Assembly (NCBI GenBank): GCA_943788725.1
Contig: CALSRJ010000002.1
Span: 310,001-374,000 of the forward strand
DNA length: 64,000 nucleotides
Direction: 5' to 3'
Source: an uncultured Flavobacteriales bacterium
GTDB taxonomy: Bacteria > Bacteroidota > Bacteroidia > Flavobacteriales_G > Salibacteraceae
Part shown: piece after piece, positions 7,952 through 16,621 of the stretch
How positions within the stretch are numbered: the first letter of the stretch is position 1
How the letters are laid out: each line of letters opens with the position of its first letter
The notes under the pieces: generated by a model
What the model was told of the DNA's origin: nothing
The model's database searches: none
Seen by the model: the letters and a program-made list of their open reading frames with translations, nothing else
Translations under genes and position numbers: made by a program

Positions 7952-10900
7952 TCATGTTTGGGCGTCTACTTCGAGAATCCAAGAACGTTTCGTAGTCCTT
8001 AACTCCTTGAACGAAATGGCCTTTGCGTCGGTTACGCTCAGTTTCTCATTTTGGGTAGAGACTGCCTCTCCAGACACCATGATAGCGATGCGATGATCCG
8101 GTACGTTATAGCGTTCTCCATCCATAAGCATCTTGAGGTCGCCCGCTTCGCCAATGGCTTTGAGCTGCTTTTTGTCAAACCCTTTGAATTTCTCGTTTTT
8201 ATATAGTGCCCTCACTGCCATTCGTCCGAGCGCATGTTGCCACATCACTTTTTCCAAATCAGGATGAGCACTTACAATGCGTTCCACGTTTGAAGCCGAA
8301 AGTACCAATACCGTCACTGGCGTCTCGGCCATGATCTGGAATTGACTCTGCCCCTTCGTCAAGTAGAGTATCTCACCAATGCCATCTCCTTTACCCAAGA
8401 TTTCGATGGTTTGCTTCCCATCCTTGATGTTCACATTGCCACGCGCAATAATGTAAAGCCCATTGCTAGCACTCATATTCTTAACGATACGCTGTCCATT
8501 GGAGTACATCCTTGTTTGGCAATGGTCCGTGATCATCTTGAGCGCTTCCTTTGGCAACTCCTGCAACCAATCGATGGACTTGACCAACTCCTTTGTCTCT
8601 GGTAATTGAATGCTAGGAGGCTTCTCCATGAGCTTCTTCATGCGTGTCTCAATATCACTGGTCAAGCGAGCCACTTCACTGTTGTTCAGTCGGCCCTTGC
8701 TCTTCAAACGATCTACCGTGTGCAGTTCGTAATTGAGAACCGAACGAATGGCATTCCGTGTGGCAATGGCACGGTAAATTTCAGGGTAGGTATTGCGCAG
8801 GTTACGCATAAAAGTCTGCCCAGAAATGATATTCTCGTTGATCTCTTGCTCTATGATCTCCAAGCTTGGACGCTCACCTTCTTCCTCCCCCCGGTACATA
8901 CTCTCAAGCAAGGAAAGGCAATCCTCCTGAGCTCGAGTAAATCCTACGGCACAGTCATAGCTGATCGCCAAACGGTTAAAAAAGGAATCTTCCGTGATCT
9001 TTCCAATGATAGGAATCCGCTGTGCTGTGCTGAGCCACTTCGGAGGTTTCCACAGTTCTTCTAGGTCTTTCCTAGCAGACAAGGAGACTTCTCCTTTGAT
9101 GTCTAGGATCTCATTGACCGTGTCGGTTAGCGTCCGCACCGCCTCCGCTCCCAGCATTCCCTCTTTGAATTGTCTCCAATAGGCGCTCTTCTCTTTTTCC
9201 AGAATTCGCGTGCGGTGCTCCGCCATCTTGGCAACGTTGAGTTTGCTTTCATCGATTTCTTCCAGGAGGGAAATCTCTTTCGGCAAATATTCCGAAACCG
9301 TGCTCCAGTTTGCCCGGCGCAAGTTTCGATCTTGCTTCAATTTTTGCACGTGGTTTTCCGCGCTGCTGCGCATATACTCGCTTGAAGCCTTGATCATCAG
9401 CGCCTTTGCTGGTGGAATATCCAATAGGCCCAATTTCTGAATCAACGCCTTGATGGTAGTAGCATTCACCAACAATGTGAGCGTAACTGCGCCTGCTATC
9501 AGAAATAAGAATTGGTCTTTGATCTTCGTCGCCTCATCAGGCGTAATGTCCATGGATTCGGCCATGATGTTCGAGTCAACCCCGGCCACCATTAACGCCA
9601 AGGCCAATCCAATGGCGCCGCGAAGTGCTCCATACCACACCACAATAGCATCCTTCATAGGAAGGCCATAGCCCGTGTTTTTCATGAAGGGGTAGTGCGT
9701 CAACATGACAATAGCGCGCACTACGTGAATTCCAATATATACGATTCCGAGGACCAAGAAATCATTGGCGGTAAACTCGGTTCTACTGGCAATGACCAGT
9801 CCGACGATCAAGAAGATCAAGCAATTAGCGATGAACCCCGCTAGCTCCCAGAATTCATGCATGAAATGCTCTACCTGAGGGGATATACTCGAACGACCGA
9901 AGCCACCGACCATCAGGCCCAAGGCAACCAAAGCCAAAACACCTGATACATGTAAGAAGTGCTCTGCAACGTAAAAGGTAATGTACGCCGCGGCAACCAC
10001 GACGGATATCTCAACCATCGCGTCGTTGAATACCCCCTTTAACCAACGAAGTGTGAGCCAACCGACCAACAAGCCGATTCCCACTCCGCCTAGGGCGACG
10101 CGTAAGAATTCTACAAAACCATTGGTGTCACTGGCTTCACCTGAAATACCTAAAAAGAACACCATAAACAGTACGATCGCCGTACCGTCATTGAGGAGTG
10201 ACTCTCCTTCGATGAGTGTACCCAGTTTTTTACTTGCTCCAAGCTCTTTCAACAATGCCACCACCGCAACCGGGTCAGTAGCACTGATCACCGAACCAAA
10301 CATGAAAGCCAATCCCCAGTTGGCCCAGCCTTCTAATCCGATATCAAATACGTCAATTGCGTACACCATGGCCCCTGTAAGCAGCAAAGCCACAATGATT
10401 CCGGGCACTGCGAGAATGACAGAATTGGCAGCTGACTTTTTAAACGTGTGCAAGTCCATCGCAAACGCCGCCTCGAAAATGAGAATGGGCAAGAAGATGA
10501 AAAACAGCATGTGCGGATCGATGTGTGCGGCCCAAACGAATGAGTCATGAATAAAGCTTACGTCAAGCCCTCCCCAGGATTCAAAGAGGTGGGTTCGATT
10601 CATCACACCTAAGATGATGCCGATGATCAGCAGCAGTGCCGTAAATGGAACGGGAATCGATTTAAGAAAATGTCGGGTCGCCGCACCTATAAATACCGCT
10701 AAGATGATGAAGAACAATGGACTGGTATCCGGGCCGTGATGGCCGCCTTCTTCGGCGTGCTCGCCGTGCATTTCTGCTTGCCCATGATTTCCAGCGGGCT
10801 CCACATGCTCACTGGCGTGTTCTTCTGTAACGCCTTGCCCGTGTGGCTCATCAATGGCGAAAGCTACCTCGGCATCGAGGTGGTCGAGCGGATTATGAAG

Positions 10901-10990
10901 GGCTTGAGAATCGAACGAATAGAAGAATCCTATGACAAAGACAGAGATGACGGCGAAAAGGCCAACCGTCTTCCACTTCAATGTGGGCAT
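7952..10990 (-). CDS. CPA1/NhaP-type cation:proton antiporter with cNMP-binding-like C-terminus
   Basis: 1012 residues. An N-terminal helix is followed by a His/Glu-rich extracytoplasmic stretch (about residues 48-88, eight or more His). Then comes a 12-13-helix antiporter domain with hallmark motifs SATDPVAVVALLKELG and EGESLLNDGTA (the ND motif of CPA1 exchangers). The C-terminal ~480 residues are cytosolic: a helical region, then a cyclic-nucleotide-binding-fold segment (about 800-915; LYIIARGNVNI, GKGDGIGEILYL). This long architecture resembles SOS1-like Na+/H+ antiporters. It should exchange Na+ (or K+) for H+ at the inner membrane. The phosphate-binding cassette is degenerate, so ligand binding is uncertain. 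Monocistronic. Confidence 0.88.
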   Translation of the reverse strand: MPTLKWKTVGLFAVISVFVIGFFYSFDSQALHNPLDHLDAEVAFAIDEPHGQGVTEEHASEHVEPAGNHGQAEMHGEHAEEGGHHGPDTSPLFFIILAVFIGAATRHFLKSIPVPFTALLLIIGIILGVMNRTHLFESWGGLDVSFIHDSFVWAAHIDPHMLFFIFLPILIFEAAFAMDLHTFKKSAANSVILAVPGIIVALLLTGAMVYAIDVFDIGLEGWANWGLAFMFGSVISATDPVAVVALLKELGASKKLGTLIEGESLLNDGTAIVLFMVFFLGISGEASDTNGFVEFLRVALGGVGIGLLVGWLTLRWLKGVFNDAMVEISVVVAAAYITFYVAEHFLHVSGVLALVALGLMVGGFGRSSISPQVEHFMHEFWELAGFIANCLIFLIVGLVIASRTEFTANDFLVLGIVYIGIHVVRAIVMLTHYPFMKNTGYGLPMKDAIVVWYGALRGAIGLALALMVAGVDSNIMAESMDITPDEATKIKDQFLFLIAGAVTLTLLVNATTIKALIQKLGLLDIPPAKALMIKASSEYMRSSAENHVQKLKQDRNLRRANWSTVSEYLPKEISLLEEIDESKLNVAKMAEHRTRILEKEKSAYWRQFKEGMLGAEAVRTLTDTVNEILDIKGEVSLSARKDLEELWKPPKWLSTAQRIPIIGKITEDSFFNRLAISYDCAVGFTRAQEDCLSLLESMYRGEEEGERPSLEIIEQEINENIISGQTFMRNLRNTYPEIYRAIATRNAIRSVLNYELHTVDRLKSKGRLNNSEVARLTSDIETRMKKLMEKPPSIQLPETKELVKSIDWLQELPKEALKMITDHCQTRMYSNGQRIVKNMSASNGLYIIARGNVNIKDGKQTIEILGKGDGIGEILYLTKGQSQFQIMAETPVTVLVLSASNVERIVSAHPDLEKVMWQHALGRMAVRALYKNEKFKGFDKKQLKAIGEAGDLKMLMDGERYNVPDHRIAIMVSGEAVSTQNEKLSVTDAKAISFKELRTTKRSWILEVDAQT

Positions 10991-11053
10991 AGCTGTTGGG
11001 TTTAGGTTATAGGTGCGCCCAAATTATTGAATTTGTTCACATCCACCTAGTAC

Positions 11054-11629
11054 TCAAATCGAATCCAAGAATTTTTTTATCTCCTCGGGATAGTATTGAA
11101 GTTCGAGCTTCCGAACTTTTTGCTCTATTTCTTCCGCGCTGTCGCTTGGATCTATGGCTACTTTGTGTTGCGCGATGATGGCGCCTTCGTCGTAGTGCGC
11201 GTTGACCTTGTGAATGGTGATGCCCGATTCACGCTCGCCGGCGGCTTTGACTGCATGGTGTACATGCATCCCCCACATTCCTTTTCCACCAAACTTGGGC
11301 AGCAGCGCAGGGTGAATGTTCAGCATGCGACGATCAAAGCGCTTGACCATGTATTCGGGCACCAACAGCAACCACCCTGCAAGGATGATTACATCGACAT
11401 TGTACTCTTCTAACAAAGCCATCATCAACTCCTCGTCTGCCAATTCGGCTTTTGAGGCAATGGCAAAATCTACACCCATGGCCTCAGCCACTCGAATGAC
11501 ACCGGCCTCAGGTTTATTGGTAACTACCAAGCGCACCTCAACGGATGCATTGTCTTTGAAGTATCCAATGATCGCCTTGGTATTGGTTCCAGAGCCAGAG
11601 GCAAATATTGCTAGACGGGTTTTGCCCAT
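11054..11629 (-). CDS. purN: phosphoribosylglycinamide formyltransferase
   Basis: 191 residues, normal length for PurN, which transfers a formyl group from 10-formyl-THF to GAR in purine synthesis. Visible motifs: ASGSGTNTKAI near the N-terminus (phosphate site), NIHPALLPKFGG with catalytic Asn-x-His, and SGITIHKVNAHYDEG carrying the conserved Asp. The start MGKTRLAIFASGSG is the family start. It diverges from the nitroreductase-like gene 42 bp away. Confidence 0.95.
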   Translation of the reverse strand: MGKTRLAIFASGSGTNTKAIIGYFKDNASVEVRLVVTNKPEAGVIRVAEAMGVDFAIASKAELADEELMMALLEEYNVDVIILAGWLLLVPEYMVKRFDRRMLNIHPALLPKFGGKGMWGMHVHHAVKAAGERESGITIHKVNAHYDEGAIIAQHKVAIDPSDSAEEIEQKVRKLELQYYPEEIKKFLDSI

Positions 11630-11671
11630 TTAGAGATTCGTATTACTGATTAATTTGGTAGCGCAAAAGTA

Positions 11672-12349
11672 ATGGCAATCATGAGCAAGGAACATGCATT
11701 CATCCCCTACGATCCCGTTCGCTTTGACGAATCGGAGTCGACCCGTCGAGCAAAAGAACAATACCAATTTGCAAATCGGAGAAGGAGTATTCGAGATTTC
11801 TCAGAGAAGGATATCCCTTTTGAGGTCATACAGAACATCATCTTGACGGCAGGCACTGCGCCAAGCGGCGCTCATCGAGAACCGTGGACATTCTGCGTGA
11901 TTCGCTCTGCTGAGTTGAAAAAGCGCATCCGAGAAGCTGCCGAAGCCGAAGAGCATGAAAGCTATTCTAAAAGAATGAGCGATCAATGGCTAGAAGACCT
12001 CAAACCTATGGGTACCGATTGGCGCAAACCCTTCCTTGAGAAAGTACCCTGGATAATCGTCGTTTTTAAGCGCGCTTTTGAGTACGACGAAGGCCAAAAG
12101 CATCAGAATTACTATGTAAATGAGTCCGTAGGGATCGCTTGCGGCATGTTGATAAACGCAATTCACAACGCCGGTTTGGCCACTTTGACCCACACTCCGA
12201 GCCCTATGAATTTTCTCACCAAAATACTCGAACGCCCTGACAATGAGCGGCCTTACCTCCTCCTTCCTGTAGGCTATCCGGCCGACGATGCAAGGGTGCC
12301 AGACCTCAATCGAAAGTCCTTCGATGAATTAGCAGTTGTCTTCGATTGA
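11672..12349 (+). CDS. iodotyrosine-deiodinase-like nitroreductase
   Basis: 225 residues of the FMN nitroreductase fold. It is not a generic nitroreductase: the segment from YSKRMSDQWLEDLK through ACGMLINAIHNAGL to LLLPVGYPADDARVPDL follows iodotyrosine deiodinase (IYD) closely. The three residues that in mammalian IYD bind the zwitterion of (halo)tyrosine (Glu, Tyr at +4, Lys at +21 from Tyr) are all present with exact spacing (E in EEHES, Y in ESYSK, K in DWRKPF). Bacterial IYDs of this kind reductively dehalogenate iodo- and bromotyrosine in vitro. The in vivo role is unknown. Start MAIM or the second Met. FMN-dependent, cytosolic. Confidence 0.85.
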   Translation: MAIMSKEHAFIPYDPVRFDESESTRRAKEQYQFANRRRSIRDFSEKDIPFEVIQNIILTAGTAPSGAHREPWTFCVIRSAELKKRIREAAEAEEHESYSKRMSDQWLEDLKPMGTDWRKPFLEKVPWIIVVFKRAFEYDEGQKHQNYYVNESVGIACGMLINAIHNAGLATLTHTPSPMNFLTKILERPDNERPYLLLPVGYPADDARVPDLNRKSFDELAVVFD

Positions 12350-12356
12350 GAATCTA

Positions 12357-12389
12357 TTTGGATTAATCAACCTAAAAGATATTTCTTTG
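12357..12389 (+). promoter_or_regulatory. Bacteroidota-type promoter of acpP
   Basis: TTTG at 12357-12360, a 21-nt spacer, then TTTCTTTG at 12382-12389, close to the TAnnTTTG -7 consensus. It lies 33 bp before the acpP ATG. Confidence 0.5.
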
Positions 12390-12421
12390 CACTCTCAAAA
12401 GCATTAAAAAAATCACGCATT

Positions 12422-12658
12422 ATGGCTGATATCAAAGAAAGAGTAGTAGCTATCATCGTAGATAAGCTCGGAGTTGATGAAGGAGAAGTGAATCCTGAAG
12501 CAAGCTTCACCAATGATCTTGGAGCTGACTCTCTTGACACGGTAGAATTGATTATGGAATTCGAGAAGGAGTTCAACATCGCGATCCCAGACGATCAGGC
12601 GGAGAACATTGCCACTGTTGGCGAAGCCATCAAGTATATCGAGGAGCACGTCTCCTAG
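12422..12658 (+). CDS. acpP: acyl carrier protein
   Basis: 78 residues. The phosphopantetheine attachment motif [10 protein letters not shown] is complete, with Ser37 as the carrier site, and the acidic helix-II surface is typical. It carries growing acyl chains for fatty acid synthesis. It is the first gene of a conserved Bacteroidota block: fabF starts 23 bp downstream, then rnc, the IPExxxVDY gene and pyk. Confidence 0.97.
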   Translation: MADIKERVVAIIVDKLGVDEGEVNPEASFTNDLGADSLDTVELIMEFEKEFNIAIPDDQAENIATVGEAIKYIEEHVS

Positions 12659-12681
12659 ATCCACATCCTAAAACATAGATT

Positions 12682-13938
12682 ATGACGCTGAAGCGGGTAG
12701 TGGTAACCGGTATTGGGGCGCTAACCCCTATAGGAAACAACGCTCTCGACTATTGGGAAAATCTTCTCAAGGGTAAGAGCGGAGCGGCTCCCATTACTCG
12801 CTTCGACACGTCTAATTTTAAGACGCAATTTGCGTGCGAAGTCAAAAACCTTGACCTCGACAATCACTTTGACCGTAAGGAAGGCCGAAAGCTCGACCTC
12901 TTCAGCAAATTTGCCATCATCGTTGCCGATGAAGCGGTAAAAGATGCTGGTTTGGTAGAAGATAAGGTGAACCAAGATCGCACTGGTGTGATCTGGGGTT
13001 CTGGCATTGGCGGAATCATCACCTTTCAAGAGGAGGTGAGAGGATTCGTTGAAGGAGGCATGAACCCTAGGTTCAATCCGTTCTTCATTCCAAAAATGAT
13101 CTCCGACATCGCCGCAGGACACATTTCCATCAAGTACGGTTTCCGTGGTCCTAACTTCAGTCTAGTCAGCGCCTGTGCCACCAGCACGAATTCGATGATT
13201 GACGCCTTTAACTACATTCGGTTGGGAAAGGCTGACGTGATCATAACGGGTGGCTCTGAGGCAGCCATCAACGAGTCGGGCATCGGTGGATTCAATGCCA
13301 TGCACGCGCTCTCTACACGAAACGATGATCCAATGACGGCTTCCCGTCCCTTTGACAAAGACCGAGATGGTTTTGTAATGGGAGAAGGAGCTGGTTGTTT
13401 GGTTTTGGAAGAATATGAACACGCCATAGCGCGTGGAGCTAAGATCTACGGCGAAATCGCCGGAGGAGGACTTTCCGCTGACGCCCACCACATTACTGCA
13501 CCTCATCCGGATGGATTGGGCGCTTTGAACGTAATGCGGTCTGCTATGGAAGATGACCCGAGCATTACTCCCGAGAGCCTTGATTACATCAATGTTCACG
13601 GCACGAGTACACCGCTGGGTGATGTTGCAGAGTTGAAGGCAATTCGCGGAGTCTTCGGTGACCACTCAGAGACGTTAAACATCAGTTCTACCAAATCAAT
13701 GACTGGACACCTCTTAGGTGCGGCTGGTGCGATTGAAGGAATTGCTACGCTTCTGGCTGTGAAGAACGATATCGTTCCACCTACGATCAACCACTTTACG
13801 GATGATGATCAAATTGACTCCAAATTGAACCTTACGTTCCACAACGCTCAAAAACGCACTGTGAATGCGGCCTTGAGCAATACTTTCGGATTTGGTGGCC
13901 ACAATGCCTCCGTGATCTTCAAGAAGTTTGTGGACTAA
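12682..13938 (+). CDS. fabF: beta-ketoacyl-ACP synthase II
   Basis: 418 residues, the standard length. It condenses malonyl-ACP with acyl-ACP in fatty acid elongation. The catalytic Cys lies in SACATSTNSM, and the two catalytic His lie in NVHGTSTPLGD and SMTGHLLGAAGAIEG. The family ending GFGGHNASVIF is intact. Directly downstream of acpP, as in most bacteria. The stop is doubled (TAATAA). Confidence 0.97.
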   Translation: MTLKRVVVTGIGALTPIGNNALDYWENLLKGKSGAAPITRFDTSNFKTQFACEVKNLDLDNHFDRKEGRKLDLFSKFAIIVADEAVKDAGLVEDKVNQDRTGVIWGSGIGGIITFQEEVRGFVEGGMNPRFNPFFIPKMISDIAAGHISIKYGFRGPNFSLVSACATSTNSMIDAFNYIRLGKADVIITGGSEAAINESGIGGFNAMHALSTRNDDPMTASRPFDKDRDGFVMGEGAGCLVLEEYEHAIARGAKIYGEIAGGGLSADAHHITAPHPDGLGALNVMRSAMEDDPSITPESLDYINVHGTSTPLGDVAELKAIRGVFGDHSETLNISSTKSMTGHLLGAAGAIEGIATLLAVKNDIVPPTINHFTDDDQIDSKLNLTFHNAQKRTVNAALSNTFGFGGHNASVIFKKFVD

Positions 13939-14022
13939 TAACACGCGAACAACTTCTTCTTCTTCAAATCACATACAGACAGGCAAAAACGCCTGATCAA
14001 ATACCTCAAAAAACATTGGGGT

Positions 14023-14658
14023 GTGAAACCCATGGACATCACATGGTATGAGAAAGCTTTGCGCCATAAGTCCGTTGTTGGATCTGGAAAGTATTGCCAC
14101 CAAGACTGCAACGAGCGACTTGAATTATTAGGAGACGCAGTGCTCGACACCGTAATCACCGAATACCTCTTCAACAAATACCCAGAATCCAACGAAGGCT
14201 ACCTCACAAAGCTCCGGGCTCGCATCGTTAACCGACAGACACTCGGTTCTGTTGGAAGGGCTTCTGGTCTGCACGAAGTAATTGAAGCCCGCATTGGCAA
14301 TGAAGATTCCATGGACAAGATCGTTGGAAACGCCTTGGAGGCATGGCTCGGAGCCATCTATATTGACCGAGGTTTCGCCGTCGCTAAAAACAGCATTGAT
14401 CGCTTTTTGGTCCCCAACTACATCGATATTGAAGAAATCATCGGAAATTCCTTCGACTTCAAGAGCAAGCTCATAGAATGGGCGCAACAGCAGAAGAAAG
14501 ATCTTCGCTTCAATACTTCTAACAATGCCGACCTAGAAGGCATGTTCACCTGCACCATTGTGATGGACCAAGTCTTGGTCGCTACCGGCAAGGAGCGCTC
14601 CAAGAAAAAAGCCGAGCAAGCCACGTCCAAAACGGCGTGTGAATCCCTCAAGCTCTGA
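14023..14658 (+). CDS. rnc: ribonuclease III (start uncertain)
   Basis: Cleaves double-stranded RNA in rRNA and mRNA processing. The signature ERLELLGDAVLD is intact, and the C-terminal dsRNA-binding domain (about residue 145 onward: FKSKLIEWAQQQKK to KKKAEQATSKTACESL) is complete. The GTG at 14023 is the only common start codon, but the frame stays open to 13942 and the upstream codons (DRQKRLIKYLKKHWGVKP) look like the usual N-terminal helix of Bacteroidota RNase III, so the true protein may begin upstream at an unusual codon. The position normally Asp in ADALEA reads Asn here (GNALEAW); from memory this is common in Bacteroidota. It follows fabF and ends 3 bp before the next gene. Confidence 0.9.
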   Translation: MKPMDITWYEKALRHKSVVGSGKYCHQDCNERLELLGDAVLDTVITEYLFNKYPESNEGYLTKLRARIVNRQTLGSVGRASGLHEVIEARIGNEDSMDKIVGNALEAWLGAIYIDRGFAVAKNSIDRFLVPNYIDIEEIIGNSFDFKSKLIEWAQQQKKDLRFNTSNNADLEGMFTCTIVMDQVLVATGKERSKKKAEQATSKTACESLKL

Positions 14659-14661
14659 CCC

Positions 14662-15081
14662 ATGTCTAAGCACCGACTTGTCCTTGACGATGATTACGAA
14701 TTCCTCGCCTTTGGCTTGAGCTGCCACTTGAAAGACTACCGGGTGGCATGGCTCATGAATCGATCCCTCAAAAAGGACTTCCACCGAGAGGTCATCGAAG
14801 TAAAAGCCAAGGATGGAACCATGGAAGAATTTACCAAATTCATCTACAGAGACCTCGATAATCGTTTGAATTACATCCTGCTTTCCAATCACAACGAAGA
14901 GGCCTATCTCTTCAAGGAATATAAACAGTATGATTACTTCATGCTTATTGAAGGTTATATCGACATCTTTGACGAGGAATCGTTTCAAAGGGGATTGCAT
15001 TCGATTGAAGGAATTCAGTTCGTAGCTCGGATGGACACCGAAATCTTCAAGCGTATTCAGTATACGCTCTTTGAAGAATAG
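14662..15081 (+). CDS. IPExxxVDY family protein
   Basis: 139 residues. A Bacteroidota-specific small protein of unknown function that typically sits between rnc and pyk, exactly as here; recognition rests on that context plus the pattern FLAFGLSCHLKDYRVAWLMN, a beta-rich core and the FEE end. The start is 3 bp after the rnc stop, so it should be translated from the same message. The usual signature is modified in this copy. Confidence 0.75.
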   Translation: MSKHRLVLDDDYEFLAFGLSCHLKDYRVAWLMNRSLKKDFHREVIEVKAKDGTMEEFTKFIYRDLDNRLNYILLSNHNEEAYLFKEYKQYDYFMLIEGYIDIFDEESFQRGLHSIEGIQFVARMDTEIFKRIQYTLFEE

Positions 15082-15151
15082 GCTGTTGATGACTTCACAA
15101 TAGCCCGCCTCTGTCGCCGTCACCTTTCAATACATTCGTTAACCAAGGAAT

Positions 15152-16579
15152 ATGCTGAAGAACAAAACCAAGATCGTCGCTACGATCGGACCTGCGAGTT
15201 CTCCTAAGGAGGTACTCAAAAAAATGATCGAAGAGGGCATGAGCGTTGCTCGTCTCAACTTCTCGCACGGAGAGCACGACATCCACGAGGAAGTCATGAA
15301 TACGCTTCGGCTGATCGATAGCGAGTTGCATACCCACACCGCTATTCTTGCCGACCTCAGCGGTCCAAAGTTGCGCGTGGGAGAACTCAAGACCCCAGAA
15401 GTTGAATTGGTAATGGGTGCAGAATTGCGCATCACATCTGATGAAATCATCGGAGACGCGAACCGCGTCATGGTGAGCTATCCCGACTTGGTAGAGGATG
15501 TTCAAATTGGAGAAACGATCCTCTTCGACGATGGAAAACTCCGGGTCGAAGTGACGGGAACAGAAGGAACAGACGTCATCACCAAGGTGACCCAAAGCGG
15601 AATGCTCAAGCCTCGAAAAGGTGTCAACCTTCCAGACACGAAAGTGTCTCTTCCCTGCCTGACCGATAAAGACCTGATCGACCTTGAATTTGCACTGAAC
15701 CACAACGTGAGTTGGGTTGCGCTATCCTTTGTCCGAAGCGAAGACGATATCAAAGAATTACGGCAAAAGATCGCCGATAGCGGCAAGAATGTGCGCATCA
15801 TCGCCAAGATCGAAAAGCCAGAGGCGGTAGAAAATATCGACGCCATCATTCACGAAGCCGATGGCATTATGGTGGCCCGTGGCGATCTCGGCGTTGAGAT
15901 TCCATTGCAAAATGTGCCTCTCGTACAAAAAGAGATCGTAAGAAAATGCCAAAAAGCGGGTCGGCCGGTGATCATTGCTACCCAAATGATGGAGAGCATG
16001 ATTGACAACATGTCGCCCAGTAGAGCCGAAGTAAACGACGTTGCGAATGCAGTCATGGACGGAGCCGATGCAGTCATGCTAAGCGGCGAAACAAGCGTGG
16101 GCAAATTTCCGGTTGAAGTGGTCCAGACCATGTCAAAGATCATCACGCGGGTAGAAGACTACCAAGGAATCTATTTCCGTGATATTGAACACGAGAGCGC
16201 ACCCGAACGCGTGCTTACCGATGCCATCTGTCACTCTGCAGTCCGATTGAGTCAGAAGACCGGAGCAAAGGCCATTGTGACCATGTCGTTTTCTGGCTAT
16301 ACAGCCTTTCGTGTTTCTTCCTACCGGCCGAACGCTTGGATCTTCGTCTTCACCTCTAACTTCAAAATCCTCAACATGCTCAGTTTGGTTTGGGGAGTGA
16401 AGGGATTTTATTACGACAAGTTTGTGAGCACAGATCACACGATCGCGGACATCAAGTATGAACTGAAGAAAGCTGGTTTCCTTGACGATGATGACCTGGT
16501 CATCAATATCGCAAGCATGCCAATCGCGAAAAAAGGAATGTCAAACATGTTAAAAGTGAGCAAAATGTCAGAGGGTTAA
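15152..16579 (+). CDS. pyk: pyruvate kinase
   Basis: 475 residues. Converts phosphoenolpyruvate and ADP to pyruvate and ATP. Recognisable motifs: KIVATIGPAS at the N-terminus, ARLNFSHG (nucleotide/phosphate site), IAKIEKPEAVENID with the catalytic Lys, then ARGDLGVEIP, PVIIATQMMESM and EVNDVANAVMDGADAVMLSGETSVGKFP. The C-terminal domain is present. Terminal gene of the acpP-fabF-rnc block, 70 bp after the preceding gene. Confidence 0.97.
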   Translation: MLKNKTKIVATIGPASSPKEVLKKMIEEGMSVARLNFSHGEHDIHEEVMNTLRLIDSELHTHTAILADLSGPKLRVGELKTPEVELVMGAELRITSDEIIGDANRVMVSYPDLVEDVQIGETILFDDGKLRVEVTGTEGTDVITKVTQSGMLKPRKGVNLPDTKVSLPCLTDKDLIDLEFALNHNVSWVALSFVRSEDDIKELRQKIADSGKNVRIIAKIEKPEAVENIDAIIHEADGIMVARGDLGVEIPLQNVPLVQKEIVRKCQKAGRPVIIATQMMESMIDNMSPSRAEVNDVANAVMDGADAVMLSGETSVGKFPVEVVQTMSKIITRVEDYQGIYFRDIEHESAPERVLTDAICHSAVRLSQKTGAKAIVTMSFSGYTAFRVSSYRPNAWIFVFTSNFKILNMLSLVWGVKGFYYDKFVSTDHTIADIKYELKKAGFLDDDDLVINIASMPIAKKGMSNMLKVSKMSEG

Positions 16580-16621
16580 ACCCCTCAGGCATAATGACCG
16601 TATAGAATAGAAAACAACACC

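Noticed and set aside
14533-15123. 196-codon minus frame over rnc and the IPExxxVDY gene
   Set aside because: It spans two well supported + strand genes and has no family resemblance.
15095-15703. 202-codon minus frame over pyk
   Set aside because: Shadow of a clear pyruvate kinase gene.
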